A stretch of 39,116 nucleotides of DNA, from IMG/VR virus record IMGVR_UViG_3300003323_000061, positions 1-39,116 of that record. One strand, given 5' to 3'. This document shows positions 25,487 to 33,022 of the stretch, piece after piece; the stretch's first letter is position 1; each line of letters begins with the position of its first letter. The DNA is from a virus. The notes under the pieces are model-generated. The model was not told the DNA's origin, did not search any database, and saw only the letters and a program-made list of their open reading frames with translations. A program made the position numbers and the translations under genes.

Positions 25487-25944
25487 CCCGCCAAGAATTT
25501 GACCAACTCGCCATCGAGGTGGCGGCGTCATTGGCGCGACGCTTTGAGGGGCTGATTCTCCACCCGTACCTGTGTGCCGCTGGGGTTCCTTCAATCGGAT
25601 ACGGGGCCACATACTACGAAGATGGCCGCGCCGTGACCCTGAAGGACGAGCCGATTACGAAGGAAAGGGCAGAGGCACTACTTCTGTGGATGGTGAGGAA
25701 CGTCTACCTGCCTGCGGTCAAGAAGCTCTGCCCTGGAATCGATACGCCGGAACGGTTGGCGGCAATCATCGATTTTGCGTTCAATCTCGGAACTGGAAGG
25801 CTTAGGGCCTCGACCTTGCGTCGACGGGTCAATGAGAACGATTGGGACGCGGTCAAGTCGGAAATCGTGAAGTGGATTCGAGGCGGCGGAAAGGTGCTGC
25901 GCGGCCTTGTTCTCCGGCGCAACGCTGAAAAGGCGCTCCTGTAG
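25483..25944 (+). CDS. Endolysin, GH24 lysozyme
   Basis: This 153-aa muramidase starts at an ATGA overlap with the holin. The catalytic region is RRFEG (E22), then HPYLCAAGVPSIGYG, with Cys31 and Ser37 in the positions usually held by Asp or Cys and Thr (E-D/C-T type). The GYGATYYEDGRAVTL continuation is typical of phage endolysins. There is no N-terminal signal-anchor, so it needs the holin to reach the cell wall. The Ser at the Thr position is mildly unusual. Confidence 0.9.
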   Translation: MTRQEFDQLAIEVAASLARRFEGLILHPYLCAAGVPSIGYGATYYEDGRAVTLKDEPITKERAEALLLWMVRNVYLPAVKKLCPGIDTPERLAAIIDFAFNLGTGRLRASTLRRRVNENDWDAVKSEIVKWIRGGGKVLRGLVLRRNAEKALL

Positions 25945-26006
25945 GCTGCTTGGCTGTACAAATCTGGCTGCATGATATAGTTCGCTTCATATCTATGGAG
26001 CAGTCC

Positions 26007-26150
26007 ATGCACGAGATAATCATCTTTCTTTTGCCAGTGCTATTGGTTGGCATCATCGTTTCCGATATACGCGCTAAGAACAAGAAGCGTTCTGAGAAAG
26101 TCGTCTCAGAAAAGGACGAACTGGACGAATGGTGCGACCGCCAATGGTGA
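26007..26150 (+). CDS. Small membrane protein after endolysin
   Basis: This 47-aa ORF has an N-terminal TM helix (MHEIIIFLLPVLLVGIIVSD) and a charged cytoplasmic tail. The start at 26007 is chosen because GGAG lies six bases upstream; an in-frame ATG at 25995 has no such site. It occupies the usual place of a spanin, but no Rz/Rz1 nested pair is visible and no lipobox is seen. Confidence 0.55.
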   Translation: MHEIIIFLLPVLLVGIIVSDIRAKNKKRSEKVVSEKDELDEWCDRQW

Positions 26151-26154
26151 ACAG

Positions 26155-26454
26155 CTAATCCTTCCTCTTCCTCTCAGGCGTCCGATTCGTGTAATCGGAT
26201 AGCATATCCCGATGTTCTGCCCGCATCTGCAAGACTGCCGGGTCATTCTCAACAAGCTCAAGCATTCCTGAAATCAACAGCTTTCTTGTCAAATCAAAGC
26301 CGTGAACCGATTTGGCGAGCTGATACGCTTTCCTCGCTATCTGCTGGTAGCGCCATATTTCCCACAGCAGGGCTACGACCTCTGGATCGTCTTTTCGACG
26401 TTCGAGGATGTCGCGTAGCTGTTCTAAGGGGATGGGGTTTTCTGGCGGTTTCAT
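26155..26454 (-). CDS. Hypothetical helical protein, 99 aa
   Basis: This Glu/Arg/Leu-rich helical protein (LEQLRDILERRKDDPEVVALL) ends with a basic tail. It is convergent with the lysis cassette and lies between it and attP. Convergence with the last late gene and its place beside the attachment site suggest an accessory gene. It has no recognised family. Confidence 0.55.
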   Translation of the reverse strand: MKPPENPIPLEQLRDILERRKDDPEVVALLWEIWRYQQIARKAYQLAKSVHGFDLTRKLLISGMLELVENDPAVLQMRAEHRDMLSDYTNRTPERKRKD

Positions 26455-26546
26455 GTCATTTTGACGTGATCGCCGTTTGAAAATTCTTCGCGCCGTTGGA
26501 AAATGTGGATAACTTAGTTGTCCACAGGCTGCAAGTGCTTGAATTT

Positions 26547-26631
26547 ATGCGGGTAGTGGGGTGGCCGATGGGACTCGAACCCACGACGACAGGAATCACA
26601 ATCCTGACATCAATCTTCTGCTAACCCGCAT
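26547..26631. repeat. Inverted repeat framing the attP core
   Basis: ATGCGGGTAG (26547-26556) and CTAACCCGCAT (26621-26631) are complementary apart from one inserted base. They flank the tRNA-His fragment. They may be core-adjacent integrase sites or the stem of a tRNA-like fold. Confidence 0.6.
26557..26606 (-). other. attP core: 3' half of tRNA-His gene
   Basis: Read on the minus strand, these 50 bases are the 3' half of a tRNA-His: anticodon arm CAGGATTGTGATTCCTG with anticodon GTG, variable loop, T-arm GTGGG-TTCGAGT-CCCAT, then the 3' acceptor strand ending CCA. No D-arm or 5' acceptor strand matches, so it is not a full tRNA gene. Phages that integrate in tRNA genes carry such a segment so the tRNA is restored after insertion. 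The adjacent integrase supports attP. The core length is inferred. Confidence 0.85.
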
Positions 26632-26722
26632 GTACGCTTGTTTATGGCGGACGGATTTTACAACGAAACTATACTTATCCACAACGTGCAGCCTTGTTTT
26701 CAGATGATCCGTTGGAAAAATT

Positions 26723-27835
26723 TTATTCGGTCGCACTCGCTTTTTTGATTCGCCGTCTGTCGTAATGGGCATGGGTCGTAGCCTTGTTGGCATGCGCTGC
26801 GAAATCGTAAGCATCTGCCTCGCGCTTCTCGATCTTTGTCGTAATAGCCGCTGGGCGCACATCCAGCAATGAAAAGTATAGCTCGTGCTCTACCAATTCT
26901 TCGGGTTTGCAGCCGATGTAAGCAAGCATCGCATCTTGCCACACCGAGCCCCAGCCGGACTTGGAATAGGCTGCGCCGTGGCGGTTGCCGAACAGGTACA
27001 TACGCTCACGGCCGAGAGCCTGATCTGCGCGCTTGACCACAACCCGCAACCTAGTTGACCATTCGCGCAGTTTGACGACTTCTGCCTCACCCTTTTTGCG
27101 CTTTGCCGACACCACCTTGACGCCCGCAGGAGTCAGTCCGGAGCGGTGAAATGGGCGTACCTCCGCTGCACGGAAGCCGGTAAGGTAGGTGAAGAGGGCA
27201 GCGCAGCCCATGATCTTGAACTGCTCTTTCTCCTGGCGCTGCGACCACAGGTAAAACTTGATGACTCGCCCGCGCTCAATCGTTCGCACGTCCTTATCAT
27301 GCCTTGGCTTGCGCATCCCAAGGAACGGGTTTGCTTCGATGATCCCCCACTCTACCCACTTATGGCAGATGGTGGACATCAAAGCGAGTTCTTTCCACGC
27401 CTTGACAGGAGCGCCTGACTGAGAGCGTGCTTCTACATACTGGTAGCCATGAATCGTCTTGATTGACGCGGGATGCATCTTCCCGAAGAACTTGGTCAGA
27501 TTTTCGTAAGCACCGTTTCTAACGGCGATGCCTTCCTTGGATTGGTCCCGGAAGTGCTTCGGGTCTACTTCGGTTTTGAAGCGGTCAATACCATCTGCTG
27601 CGGAGCCAGCAATAATCTGCCCGTTCTGAATATCCAGCGCCTTCCGTTTGGCGATGCGTTCGGCTTCCATGATGGCCTGCCGGTCGCCGAGCGTGGCCGT
27701 GGCTAGCGTCTCATTCGTACCATTTGGGTACTGGTAGTAGAACGACACCTTGCGCACTCCAACACGCTTGTAGAGCCGATCTATGCCCGTTCGTTCTTTA
27801 CGCGCTGAAGGCTTGGAGGTTTGGCGAGTCGGCAT
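26723..27835 (-). CDS. Tyrosine integrase
   Basis: This 370-aa site-specific recombinase would integrate the phage at the tRNA-His site. The catalytic domain shows R222 (TGFRAAEV), a lysine around 244-248 (SAKRKKG), LLDVR with R327, H348 (AAHANKATTHAHY) and nucleophile Y358 (HYDRR). The residue usually His in HxxR is Leu324. The N-terminal 100 residues contain AP2-like arm-binding elements (VSFYYQYPNGTNETLA). It overlaps the DUF4224 gene by 38 bases. It lies with its 3' end facing attP. Confidence 0.9.
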   Translation of the reverse strand: MPTRQTSKPSARKERTGIDRLYKRVGVRKVSFYYQYPNGTNETLATATLGDRQAIMEAERIAKRKALDIQNGQIIAGSAADGIDRFKTEVDPKHFRDQSKEGIAVRNGAYENLTKFFGKMHPASIKTIHGYQYVEARSQSGAPVKAWKELALMSTICHKWVEWGIIEANPFLGMRKPRHDKDVRTIERGRVIKFYLWSQRQEKEQFKIMGCAALFTYLTGFRAAEVRPFHRSGLTPAGVKVVSAKRKKGEAEVVKLREWSTRLRVVVKRADQALGRERMYLFGNRHGAAYSKSGWGSVWQDAMLAYIGCKPEELVEHELYFSLLDVRPAAITTKIEKREADAYDFAAHANKATTHAHYDRRRIKKASATE

Positions 27836-28028
27836 ATTTCGTCAAAGTTTTGTCTTCCGTAATGCCTAGCTTGCGTTCAGCATAAGCCTTCGCGACTACA
27901 GGCAGTCCGTTATGGTCAATCTCGTGCTTCCAATGGTGCTTTCTGAACCATGCGGCCATGCGGCAGCGTTGGTTCGGCTTGCATCCAACGATTTCTGCCA
28001 TTTCGGCGGCGGAGAGGCGGACGCTCAT
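27798..28028 (-). CDS. DUF4224-like protein, excisionase candidate
   Basis: This 76-aa protein starts MSVRLSAAEMAEIVGCKPNQ and continues with RMAAWFRKHHWKHEIDHNGLPVVAKAYAE. The LSAxEMAEIxGxKPxxQ pattern and GxPVV end are typical of DUF4224 proteins, often found beside integrases. The winged-helix look and gene position suggest a recombination-directionality factor. AAGGAG lies six bases before the start. This function is inference. Confidence 0.7.
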   Translation of the reverse strand: MSVRLSAAEMAEIVGCKPNQRCRMAAWFRKHHWKHEIDHNGLPVVAKAYAERKLGITEDKTLTKYADSPNLQAFSA

Positions 28029-28031
28029 CGC

Positions 28032-28214
28032 TTACTCCTTTTTCTTGGCGAATCCAGCAGCGAATTCGTCAATCTCTCGCATCAGATCGTCAATATCGAA
28101 CGTCACTTCGTCATAGAACCCAGTTTCTGTGCTGCCAGCCCATTCGTCGACCTTGACGTATTTATCCTTATTCTTGCGGAGGTGCTCTTTTAATGCTTCG
28201 ATAATCGTATTCAT
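28032..28214 (-). CDS. Small acidic early protein, 60 aa
   Basis: This charged helical protein contains FYDEVTFDIDDLMREIDEF. Its own ribosome site (GGAGGAG) is formed by the end of the gene upstream. It sits in a run of closely packed early genes and no family is recognised. Confidence 0.55.
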   Translation of the reverse strand: MNTIIEALKEHLRKNKDKYVKVDEWAGSTETGFYDEVTFDIDDLMREIDEFAAGFAKKKE

Positions 28215-28217
28215 CCC

Positions 28218-28529
28218 TTACTCCTCCTTGTCTTGCTGGGCGATGGCGGTGTCAATGGCCCGCAGGTCTTTTGCGAGAACCATAGTTGATGCACCACTTC
28301 CCATAAAGCTGAGAATGACTGCATCGTCCGGTATGGGCTCGTCCAGCATTTCCTCTTGGGCTTGCACCATAGCCCACCAACACATCAATGATGATGCGGA
28401 GTTGCGCACACCAGTTTGAGCATGTTCCAACCTCTCAATCTCCCCCGCAGCATCAAGAAATAGCTGCTGCAATTCTGGAGACTTGCGCGGGGATTGGGCT
28501 ATTAGGCGTAGGCGGTCTTTGATGTTCAT
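28218..28529 (-). CDS. Early protein, 103 aa
   Basis: This soluble, helical protein begins MNIKDRLRLIAQSPRKSPELQ. A Ser/Met-rich centre (NSASSLMCWWAMVQAQEEML) is followed by a beta-like end. AGGAGTGATGC before the start is shared with the upstream stop codon. No motif identifies a function. Confidence 0.55.
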   Translation of the reverse strand: MNIKDRLRLIAQSPRKSPELQQLFLDAAGEIERLEHAQTGVRNSASSLMCWWAMVQAQEEMLDEPIPDDAVILSFMGSGASTMVLAKDLRAIDTAIAQQDKEE

Positions 28530-28532
28530 GCA

Positions 28533-29096
28533 TCACTCCTGAAAATTAGCAATGCGCCATTTGGCTTCGCGCCATTTCTTAAATTCGGCCCAGTCCTGAT
28601 CAGTCAGTCCGGGCCATTCTTGCTTGGCCCACTCTGGCACTGCCGAATCTCCTCTGCCATTGATTGCGCGCAGCAGCAATGCGACCGTTTCAGCCGTGAC
28701 CGGGACGATTGCCCCAGGCTTGAGCCATTCGGGTGGAATCAAGACTGGGGCAGCATGCTCGGCTCTGCTGGCGAGGGCGGCTTTCCAGCCTTCAGTGAAC
28801 CATTGCTCGAACTTCGGCGAGATAGGCGCTGACATTCCGAGCCGATTCAAGTCGCTAACGCGCTCCCACGCTTCGCTCATTGCATGGCGCATTTCCACCT
28901 GCATAGGTGCTGGTTGCGGTTGCTCGGCGCGCGTGTTCCATGCGGCGATAAGCGACTGTTTATCCGCCGACTGTACGCAGAAGTTGATGCCGCATTTGCA
29001 CAGTATTTCCCAGCCCGCGAGGTAGACCGGCGCGACCTCGCTTCCGCAGAACGGACAAGGTAGCGGCTTCAGCGATCCATCGTTATGGGTGGTCAT
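28533..29096 (-). CDS. Lar-like zinc protein with long C-terminal extension
   Basis: This 187-aa protein has an N-terminal zinc ribbon: LKPLPCPFCGSEV followed by ILCKCGINFCVQSADKQSLIAAWNTR. The CxFCG ... WN pattern is that of the Lar restriction-alleviation family. The C-terminal 120 residues have helical text (EQWFTEGWKAALASRAEH) common in phage patchwork early proteins. The start at 29096 is chosen because AAGGA precedes it; the frame extends to 29267 but overlaps the next gene. Anti-restriction activity is possible but unproven. Confidence 0.65.
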   Translation of the reverse strand: MTTHNDGSLKPLPCPFCGSEVAPVYLAGWEILCKCGINFCVQSADKQSLIAAWNTRAEQPQPAPMQVEMRHAMSEAWERVSDLNRLGMSAPISPKFEQWFTEGWKAALASRAEHAAPVLIPPEWLKPGAIVPVTAETVALLLRAINGRGDSAVPEWAKQEWPGLTDQDWAEFKKWREAKWRIANFQE

Positions 29097-29271
29097 GGGT
29101 GTCCTTCGTAAAGAAGCCGATGCGCTTCCATCCCGTCGAAGCAGCGTCGCATCGATGGCCCGTGTGATAGCGGCAAGGCTCGGTTGGCGCGCCCTTGAAC
29201 ATGTAGCAGTGGCCGCCTTGTGGATGCGCGGAATGCTGGCAAGTGCTGCAATTATTCGGATTGGCACTCAT
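29083..29271 (-). CDS. Cys/His-rich small protein, 62 aa
   Basis: This short protein contains CSTCQHSAHPQGGHCYMF and later Cys and His residues (PCRYHTGHRC). The spacing suggests a small zinc finger. It overlaps both neighbours, with an ATGA start. A regulatory or adaptor role is plausible, but no family is recognised. Confidence 0.6.
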   Translation of the reverse strand: MSANPNNCSTCQHSAHPQGGHCYMFKGAPTEPCRYHTGHRCDAASTGWKRIGFFTKDTHDHP

Positions 29272-29603
29272 TCTGAGTGATCCGTATTGGCTTGCTGGGT
29301 TGCGGATGGCGCATGCTCAGGAAGTGCGGCGACAGGTAGCGCTTTATCGGTTGCGCACGACTCGCATACGGTCAGCGTCGCGGCTTCCATTACTGACTGT
29401 GCCATGTCTTCATCTGGCCCCATGATGGAAGCCAGCGGACCGCCGATCATCATCGCCAAGCCTGTTTGACGCTGTACGGCAGGCATATTGATCCCGAAGC
29501 GTTCCACGGTGATGCGCCAGAACAGCGGAAGGCCGGTATGCCCGATGCCTTTGCCGCATAGGTCGCACTTTGCATGCTTTCGCAGTTCGCGCTCTTTCAT
29601 CAT
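29268..29603 (-). CDS. Zinc-ribbon-like early protein, 111 aa
   Basis: Starting at 29603, the product begins MMKERELRKHAKCDLCGKGI and has CDLCGKG and later CESCATD, two Cys pairs that could bind zinc. The middle is hydrophobic (GLAMMIGGPLASIMGPDEDM). A purine-rich GAGGGGG precedes the start; the frame is open further upstream but without a site. The function is unknown. Confidence 0.6.
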   Translation of the reverse strand: MMKERELRKHAKCDLCGKGIGHTGLPLFWRITVERFGINMPAVQRQTGLAMMIGGPLASIMGPDEDMAQSVMEAATLTVCESCATDKALPVAALPEHAPSATQQANTDHSE

Positions 29604-29884
29604 TCCCCCTCTACCTTGTGATTGCCTGCGGCAGCGATGGCGGCGTCGATCATTTCGGGCGTCCATTCATCAAACTGGCTGTATTTGTCGAAAGAGCCGA
29701 TGCAAAGTTCGGCTTGTGCGAACCGATACCGCTCCGCATCCCTCCTATCGTCACTAGCCGCGAGAAGCGGCATATCCGGATCGACCATCAGCTTTCCCTC
29801 TGGATCGCTGGCGATGTCAGCCGGATGGCGCGGCTTACCTGTGTATGGGTTGAACGGCATCGTGCGCACTGTCTTATCGCTCAT
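29600..29884 (-). CDS. Early hypothetical protein, 94 aa
   Basis: This soluble acidic protein contains PFNPYTGKPRHPADIASDPEG and ASDDRRDAERYRFAQAEL. Similar text appears in many patchwork phage early proteins. AAGGAG lies five bases before the ATG. It overlaps both neighbouring genes. Function is not known. Confidence 0.6.
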   Translation of the reverse strand: MSDKTVRTMPFNPYTGKPRHPADIASDPEGKLMVDPDMPLLAASDDRRDAERYRFAQAELCIGSFDKYSQFDEWTPEMIDAAIAAAGNHKVEGE

Positions 29885-30834
29885 TGCGACTCCTTCCCGG
29901 TTTGGGGTGGGGATTGAAGATTGTCGATAGCGATAATCGCATTACGGGCTAGGGTGCACGATGCGGGGCTGTCAATGCCATTGGCTACCATCATCAGCAG
30001 TTGATAAAGATCCCCATTCCCAGCCAGCAGTCGCTTAATCGCTGCATCCCGCACGTCGATTGCGGCAGGGGAAGCAAACAGTTCTCGGATTTCGTTGCAC
30101 AGGCTCCGCTTATCGCATGCGCGCATGTCGTTAGAGCCAACATGCCAATCGACAATGGCGAGAATGGTCTCGTCACTCGGCGCTTGCACCACTGGCGGCA
30201 CTGTGGCGGCTGCATTGGATGGTGATTTAAATCCGATGCGAAACGCTTCATGGTCAGCGCGACCGCCAAAGACATCGTTGTAAAGGTCAGCGGCATCCAC
30301 GCCATCAAGCGCCAATCCTTCGCCAGCCGCCGCGTTCAGAAACGTATGCAAAGATACTTGTGTTGCGTCCGGCTCGCCGCTCATCTGCGCTACCGGCGGG
30401 TTCTCCGCGTCATGCTGGCACGCGCTTTTGCAGATTGATCCGTCACCTGGGCATGCGCCACAGTTCGGCGCTACCGGCGAGTGTGGGGCGGCATTCAGCA
30501 ACGCGCGCGCCTTAATGGTCAGACAATCCGCTGCATGCGGCGCACCATCATCGAGACACGTTTTGCATACGTCGCAGATCAACTCGTCGTAAATCCCTGT
30601 CGTCGATTCAAAACCATTTGCAACAAGCTCCACACACTGACGGGCTACATCACTCACCGCTTTCCCTGCTGGTTGTTCGGCTACCGGCAATTGGGGAGAG
30701 GCGGCGAGGGCACGCGCAGCTTTCACTTCCGGCATGTTCTCGAATTCAACCGCCGACATCCTGCATCGCAGCCAAAATACGTGCAGCAGGTTCTCGATTA
30801 CGCTACTCAGTTCTTTGTCTTGTTGGGTGGTCAT
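29881..30834 (-). CDS. Patchwork early protein, 317 aa
   Basis: This long, Ala/Asp-rich protein mixes segments (Cys-rich CDVCKTCLDDG, CGACPGDGSICKSACQ, then NAAAGEGLALDGVDAAD). It looks like the Ea22-like mosaic proteins of early phage regions, which recombine internally. The Cys clusters may bind metal. It is flanked by ATGA overlaps. No catalytic motif is visible. Confidence 0.55.
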   Translation of the reverse strand: MTTQQDKELSSVIENLLHVFWLRCRMSAVEFENMPEVKAARALAASPQLPVAEQPAGKAVSDVARQCVELVANGFESTTGIYDELICDVCKTCLDDGAPHAADCLTIKARALLNAAPHSPVAPNCGACPGDGSICKSACQHDAENPPVAQMSGEPDATQVSLHTFLNAAAGEGLALDGVDAADLYNDVFGGRADHEAFRIGFKSPSNAAATVPPVVQAPSDETILAIVDWHVGSNDMRACDKRSLCNEIRELFASPAAIDVRDAAIKRLLAGNGDLYQLLMMVANGIDSPASCTLARNAIIAIDNLQSPPQTGKESQ

Positions 30835-31262
30835 TTGGCTTCCTTCAGCTCAATCAATTCAAAAGCATCCGTCAAGTCTTTCAGGCATTTTTGGCGATAC
30901 TCATATGCCGATTTAGCCTCGCTTACGCTTTTTGTTTGCTCAGCAATACGGTGCTTCAAGGCTTCGATCTTCGCCTCGTTGACGGTAGGCCAGAAATGGA
31001 AGTGGTCATGGCCATTCCAGTGGCGCTGGTCATCTTCCTCATCGTTATTCAACATGTGAACACTGAACAATTTCTTGTAGTCGTTTTGTGCAACAAGAAT
31101 CTTGCATTTGTAGCCGTGGGAGCATGATTGGGACTCGACTTCAAGCTGCACTTCGCCGTCATAGTTGCGGATGCCGAATACCAGATACTTGAAAATTCCG
31201 CCACCTTCTACGTAGCGGTACATCTCTTCGCCAATTTTGTAATCTGCAATATCCTTGCTCAT
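30831..31262 (-). CDS. Early hypothetical protein with coiled coil, 143 aa
   Basis: The N-terminal 90 residues look like a compact beta domain (YRYVEGGGIFKYLVFGIRNYDG). A His/Asp-rich turn RHWNGHDHFHFWP follows, and the C-terminus is a coiled coil. The ATG at 31262 is preferred to the adjacent GTG. The His-rich turn is notable and could bind metal. Confidence 0.55.
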   Translation of the reverse strand: MSKDIADYKIGEEMYRYVEGGGIFKYLVFGIRNYDGEVQLEVESQSCSHGYKCKILVAQNDYKKLFSVHMLNNDEEDDQRHWNGHDHFHFWPTVNEAKIEALKHRIAEQTKSVSEAKSAYEYRQKCLKDLTDAFELIELKEAK

Positions 31263-31303
31263 CACTCACTCCCAATTAGTTATTCAGTCCTTGTTTGGCG
31301 CAG

Positions 31304-31600
31304 CTATCGCCACGCCAGCACTTTTAGTTCTGCTCGTTGCTTTGCCAGGGATTCGATTTCTGCTGCACAGGCTTCCATGTCATCCAGCGTCTTTCTGGCT
31401 CCCACGATCAGTTCGGCCACGCTTTCCGGTACATCATCGTTATCCGGCTGCATGCGGCGCAGGATCGTTGAGGTAGCAGACTGAAGCTGACCGCAAAGGA
31501 TGGAGAGCCGCTTCTTTGCATCTTCATGCGCCCCTCGCACCGTGGCGTACTGCCCACGGAAGAGAAGGACGCTTGCGTCGATGTCGTCAAGGTCGATCAT
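31304..31600 (-). CDS. Coiled-coil early protein, 98 aa
   Basis: This is an almost entirely helical protein (CAAEIESLAKQRAELKVLAW) with an N-terminal Asp-rich start. It lies directly downstream of SSB in the recombination block. A role with SSB or ERF is possible, but only from context. Confidence 0.55.
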   Translation of the reverse strand: MIDLDDIDASVLLFRGQYATVRGAHEDAKKRLSILCGQLQSATSTILRRMQPDNDDVPESVAELIVGARKTLDDMEACAAEIESLAKQRAELKVLAWR

Positions 31601-31602
31601 GA

Positions 31603-31968
31603 TTACTCTGGCGCGTAGCCAGAACTACCTTCCGACTTGCCGCCCAACATCTGCATGGTGTCCGCGATGATTTCGGTGGTGTAGCGCTCGACGCCTTCTT
31701 TGTCTGTCCATTTGCGCGTTTGCAGCTTGCCCTCAATGTAGACGGACGAACCTTTCTTCAGATATTGACCGGCGATTTCGGCCAATTTCCGATAGAAGGT
31801 GATGCGGTGCCATTCGGTCGTCTCTTTTTTATCGCCGGAGTTTTTGTCCTTCCACGTTTCAGTGGTAGCTACCGCGATGTTGCAAACGCAATCACCATTC
31901 GGCATGTAGCGAGTTTCAGGATCGCGGCCCAGGTTGCCGACGATGATGACTTTATTGACTGAGGCCAT
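31603..31968 (-). CDS. ssb: Single-stranded DNA-binding protein lacking the acidic tip
   Basis: This 121-aa OB-fold protein begins [20 protein letters not shown] and continues TYFxNGxxVxNIxVATxE, an unmistakable bacterial-type SSB. GGGAG precedes the ATG. It ends at GYAPE soon after the OB fold. The conserved acidic tail ending in DDDIPF, which recruits host partners, is absent. The ERF gene is next upstream, so both may act in annealing. Loss of the tail would limit contact with the host replisome. Confidence 0.93.
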   Translation of the reverse strand: MASVNKVIIVGNLGRDPETRYMPNGDCVCNIAVATTETWKDKNSGDKKETTEWHRITFYRKLAEIAGQYLKKGSSVYIEGKLQTRKWTDKEGVERYTTEIIADTMQMLGGKSEGSSGYAPE

Positions 31969-31970
31969 GT

Positions 31971-32540
31971 TTATTTGCTCCCTTTGATTTCATCCATGCG
32001 TTTATTGAAGTGGCTCGTGTACAGCATCTTTTCGCTTTGCGGCAGGCCGTTCATCACCTTTGTAAGTGACGCCACATCCAAGGCGGCATTAAATTGCGCC
32101 ATGATCGCCGCATCCGGCTCCGCTTCGGATGTGGGGGCCTTAGTGGTTGGCGCAGGCTTTTTATCCGGGCCTTTGGCTGCATTCCCATCGTCGTCTTCAG
32201 GGGCAATGCCACAAGCGGTCATCAGCGAATACCGGCGCGCATAGGTGAGCGCAGAGCCATAGCCTTGCGGGTCTTGCTTTGAGGCTGGCACGTGTAGCTT
32301 TCCGCCACGAAGGGATTCACCAGATTCATGGAGGAACACGGTTTCCACCGTGACACCGTTGTCGTCCTCGAAGGTTTCCTGATAGATCGCAATTCCGTTT
32401 TGCAGCATGGCGTCATCGACGGCGTCAAAACAGGTGCCGAGGTCGGCGTATTTGCTGCGATAGTGGGGATTGTCTTTGTCTTTAGTCGCTGGCAAGAATG
32501 CTTTCTTTGCCGCGATAAACGCTGGTGCTATCGTTTTCAT
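31971..32540 (-). CDS. erf: ERF-type single-strand annealing protein
   Basis: This 189-aa protein belongs to the ERF recombinases. The N-terminus has [20 protein letters not shown], then GIAIYQETF. The family signature [21 protein letters not shown] is at about residues 95-115. A disordered Pro/Lys/Thr linker leads to a helical tail. It anneals complementary single strands, probably for recombination-dependent repair and genome circularisation. The start may be 32540 or 32543; AAGGA is seven bases before 32540. Confidence 0.9.
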   Translation of the reverse strand: MKTIAPAFIAAKKAFLPATKDKDNPHYRSKYADLGTCFDAVDDAMLQNGIAIYQETFEDDNGVTVETVFLHESGESLRGGKLHVPASKQDPQGYGSALTYARRYSLMTACGIAPEDDDGNAAKGPDKKPAPTTKAPTSEAEPDAAIMAQFNAALDVASLTKVMNGLPQSEKMLYTSHFNKRMDEIKGSK

Positions 32541-32550
32541 CATCACGTCC

Positions 32551-32697
32551 TTAAAATGGGCATCGATTCTCTTTGATGTACTGCTCTAACTCTTGCTTCT
32601 CTTGCTCGGTCATTTTTGGCGACCACACCGTCATCGGTTGTTTCTGACGTTCCAGATAAGCCCGGTAGGTGTCGGCGGCTTCTTCTGCTTCTGTCAT
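32551..32697 (-). CDS. Small protein between recombination and ACP blocks, 48 aa
   Basis: This ORF starts ATG at 32697 and ends 10 bases before the ERF start. The product is helical and acidic (MTEAEEAADTYRAYLERQ) with a middle SPKMTEQEKQELEQYIKEN segment. GAGGAAGCC lies before the start. No family is recognised. Confidence 0.55.
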   Translation of the reverse strand: MTEAEEAADTYRAYLERQKQPMTVWSPKMTEQEKQELEQYIKENRCPF

Positions 32698-32704
32698 GGC
32701 TTCC

Positions 32705-33022
32705 TCACTTGTTCGGTACTGGTGGTGCGGGTAGGGGCATCCAGTGGGTTGGGCGAATGAGGTTGTCGCCCCATGCCATCACGAATCCATGACCGTTCCA
32801 CTCGCCAACGTATGAGCAGTTTTCGATTGATGTTCCATCCCCATGCAAAAGCATGTTCTGCCCGATCTCTCGCGGCGCAGTCTCAATGGCCATCCACTTC
32901 CCAAAGAACCCACCCGCACAAGCAGCCGTATGCTCTGCAATACACTCCTTTGAATGCTTGCCATCAGTGGTGCCGCAGTTCATTCCAGGGCAGGGGGTAT
33001 CGTCGTATTGGTGGAGGATCAT
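32705..33022 (-). CDS. DUF551-like early protein
   Basis: This 105-aa protein contains GNMLLHGD, CSYVGEWNGHGFV and a closing RPTHWMPLPAPP, the last being the DUF551 hallmark (PTHWMPLP). Upstream are Cys pairs (CPGMNCGTTDGKHSKEC), a possible metal site. The start is ATG 33022, overlapping the ACP stop. It is directly coupled to the ACP gene. Confidence 0.65.
   Translation of the reverse strand: MILHQYDDTPCPGMNCGTTDGKHSKECIAEHTAACAGGFFGKWMAIETAPREIGQNMLLHGDGTSIENCSYVGEWNGHGFVMAWGDNLIRPTHWMPLPAPPVPNK

Larger units (their letters stand above)
26493..26719. repeat. Integrase arm-type repeats and DnaA-like boxes around attP
   Basis: CCGTTGGAAAA occurs at 26493-26503 and 26709-26719, flanking attP as direct repeats. 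A related CCGTTTGAAAA lies near 26473. TTATCCACA, identical to the DnaA-box consensus, occurs at 26504-26512 (reverse) and 26675-26683. TTGTCCACA lies at 26518-26526. They may be integrase arm sites, host-factor sites, or both. The 268-bp stretch has no supported gene. Confidence 0.55.

Noticed and set aside
25950-25995. A sigma-70 promoter before the small gene at 26007
   Set aside because: TTGGCT and TATAGT are spaced 20 bp, too long for a confident call.
26007-26150. Spanin pair (Rz/Rz1)
   Set aside because: There is one TM gene after the endolysin, but no nested second ORF or lipobox was found.
26557-26606. A complete tRNA-His gene
   Set aside because: Only the anticodon arm, T-arm and 3' acceptor strand match. 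The D-arm and 5' acceptor strand are absent, which fits an attP core instead.
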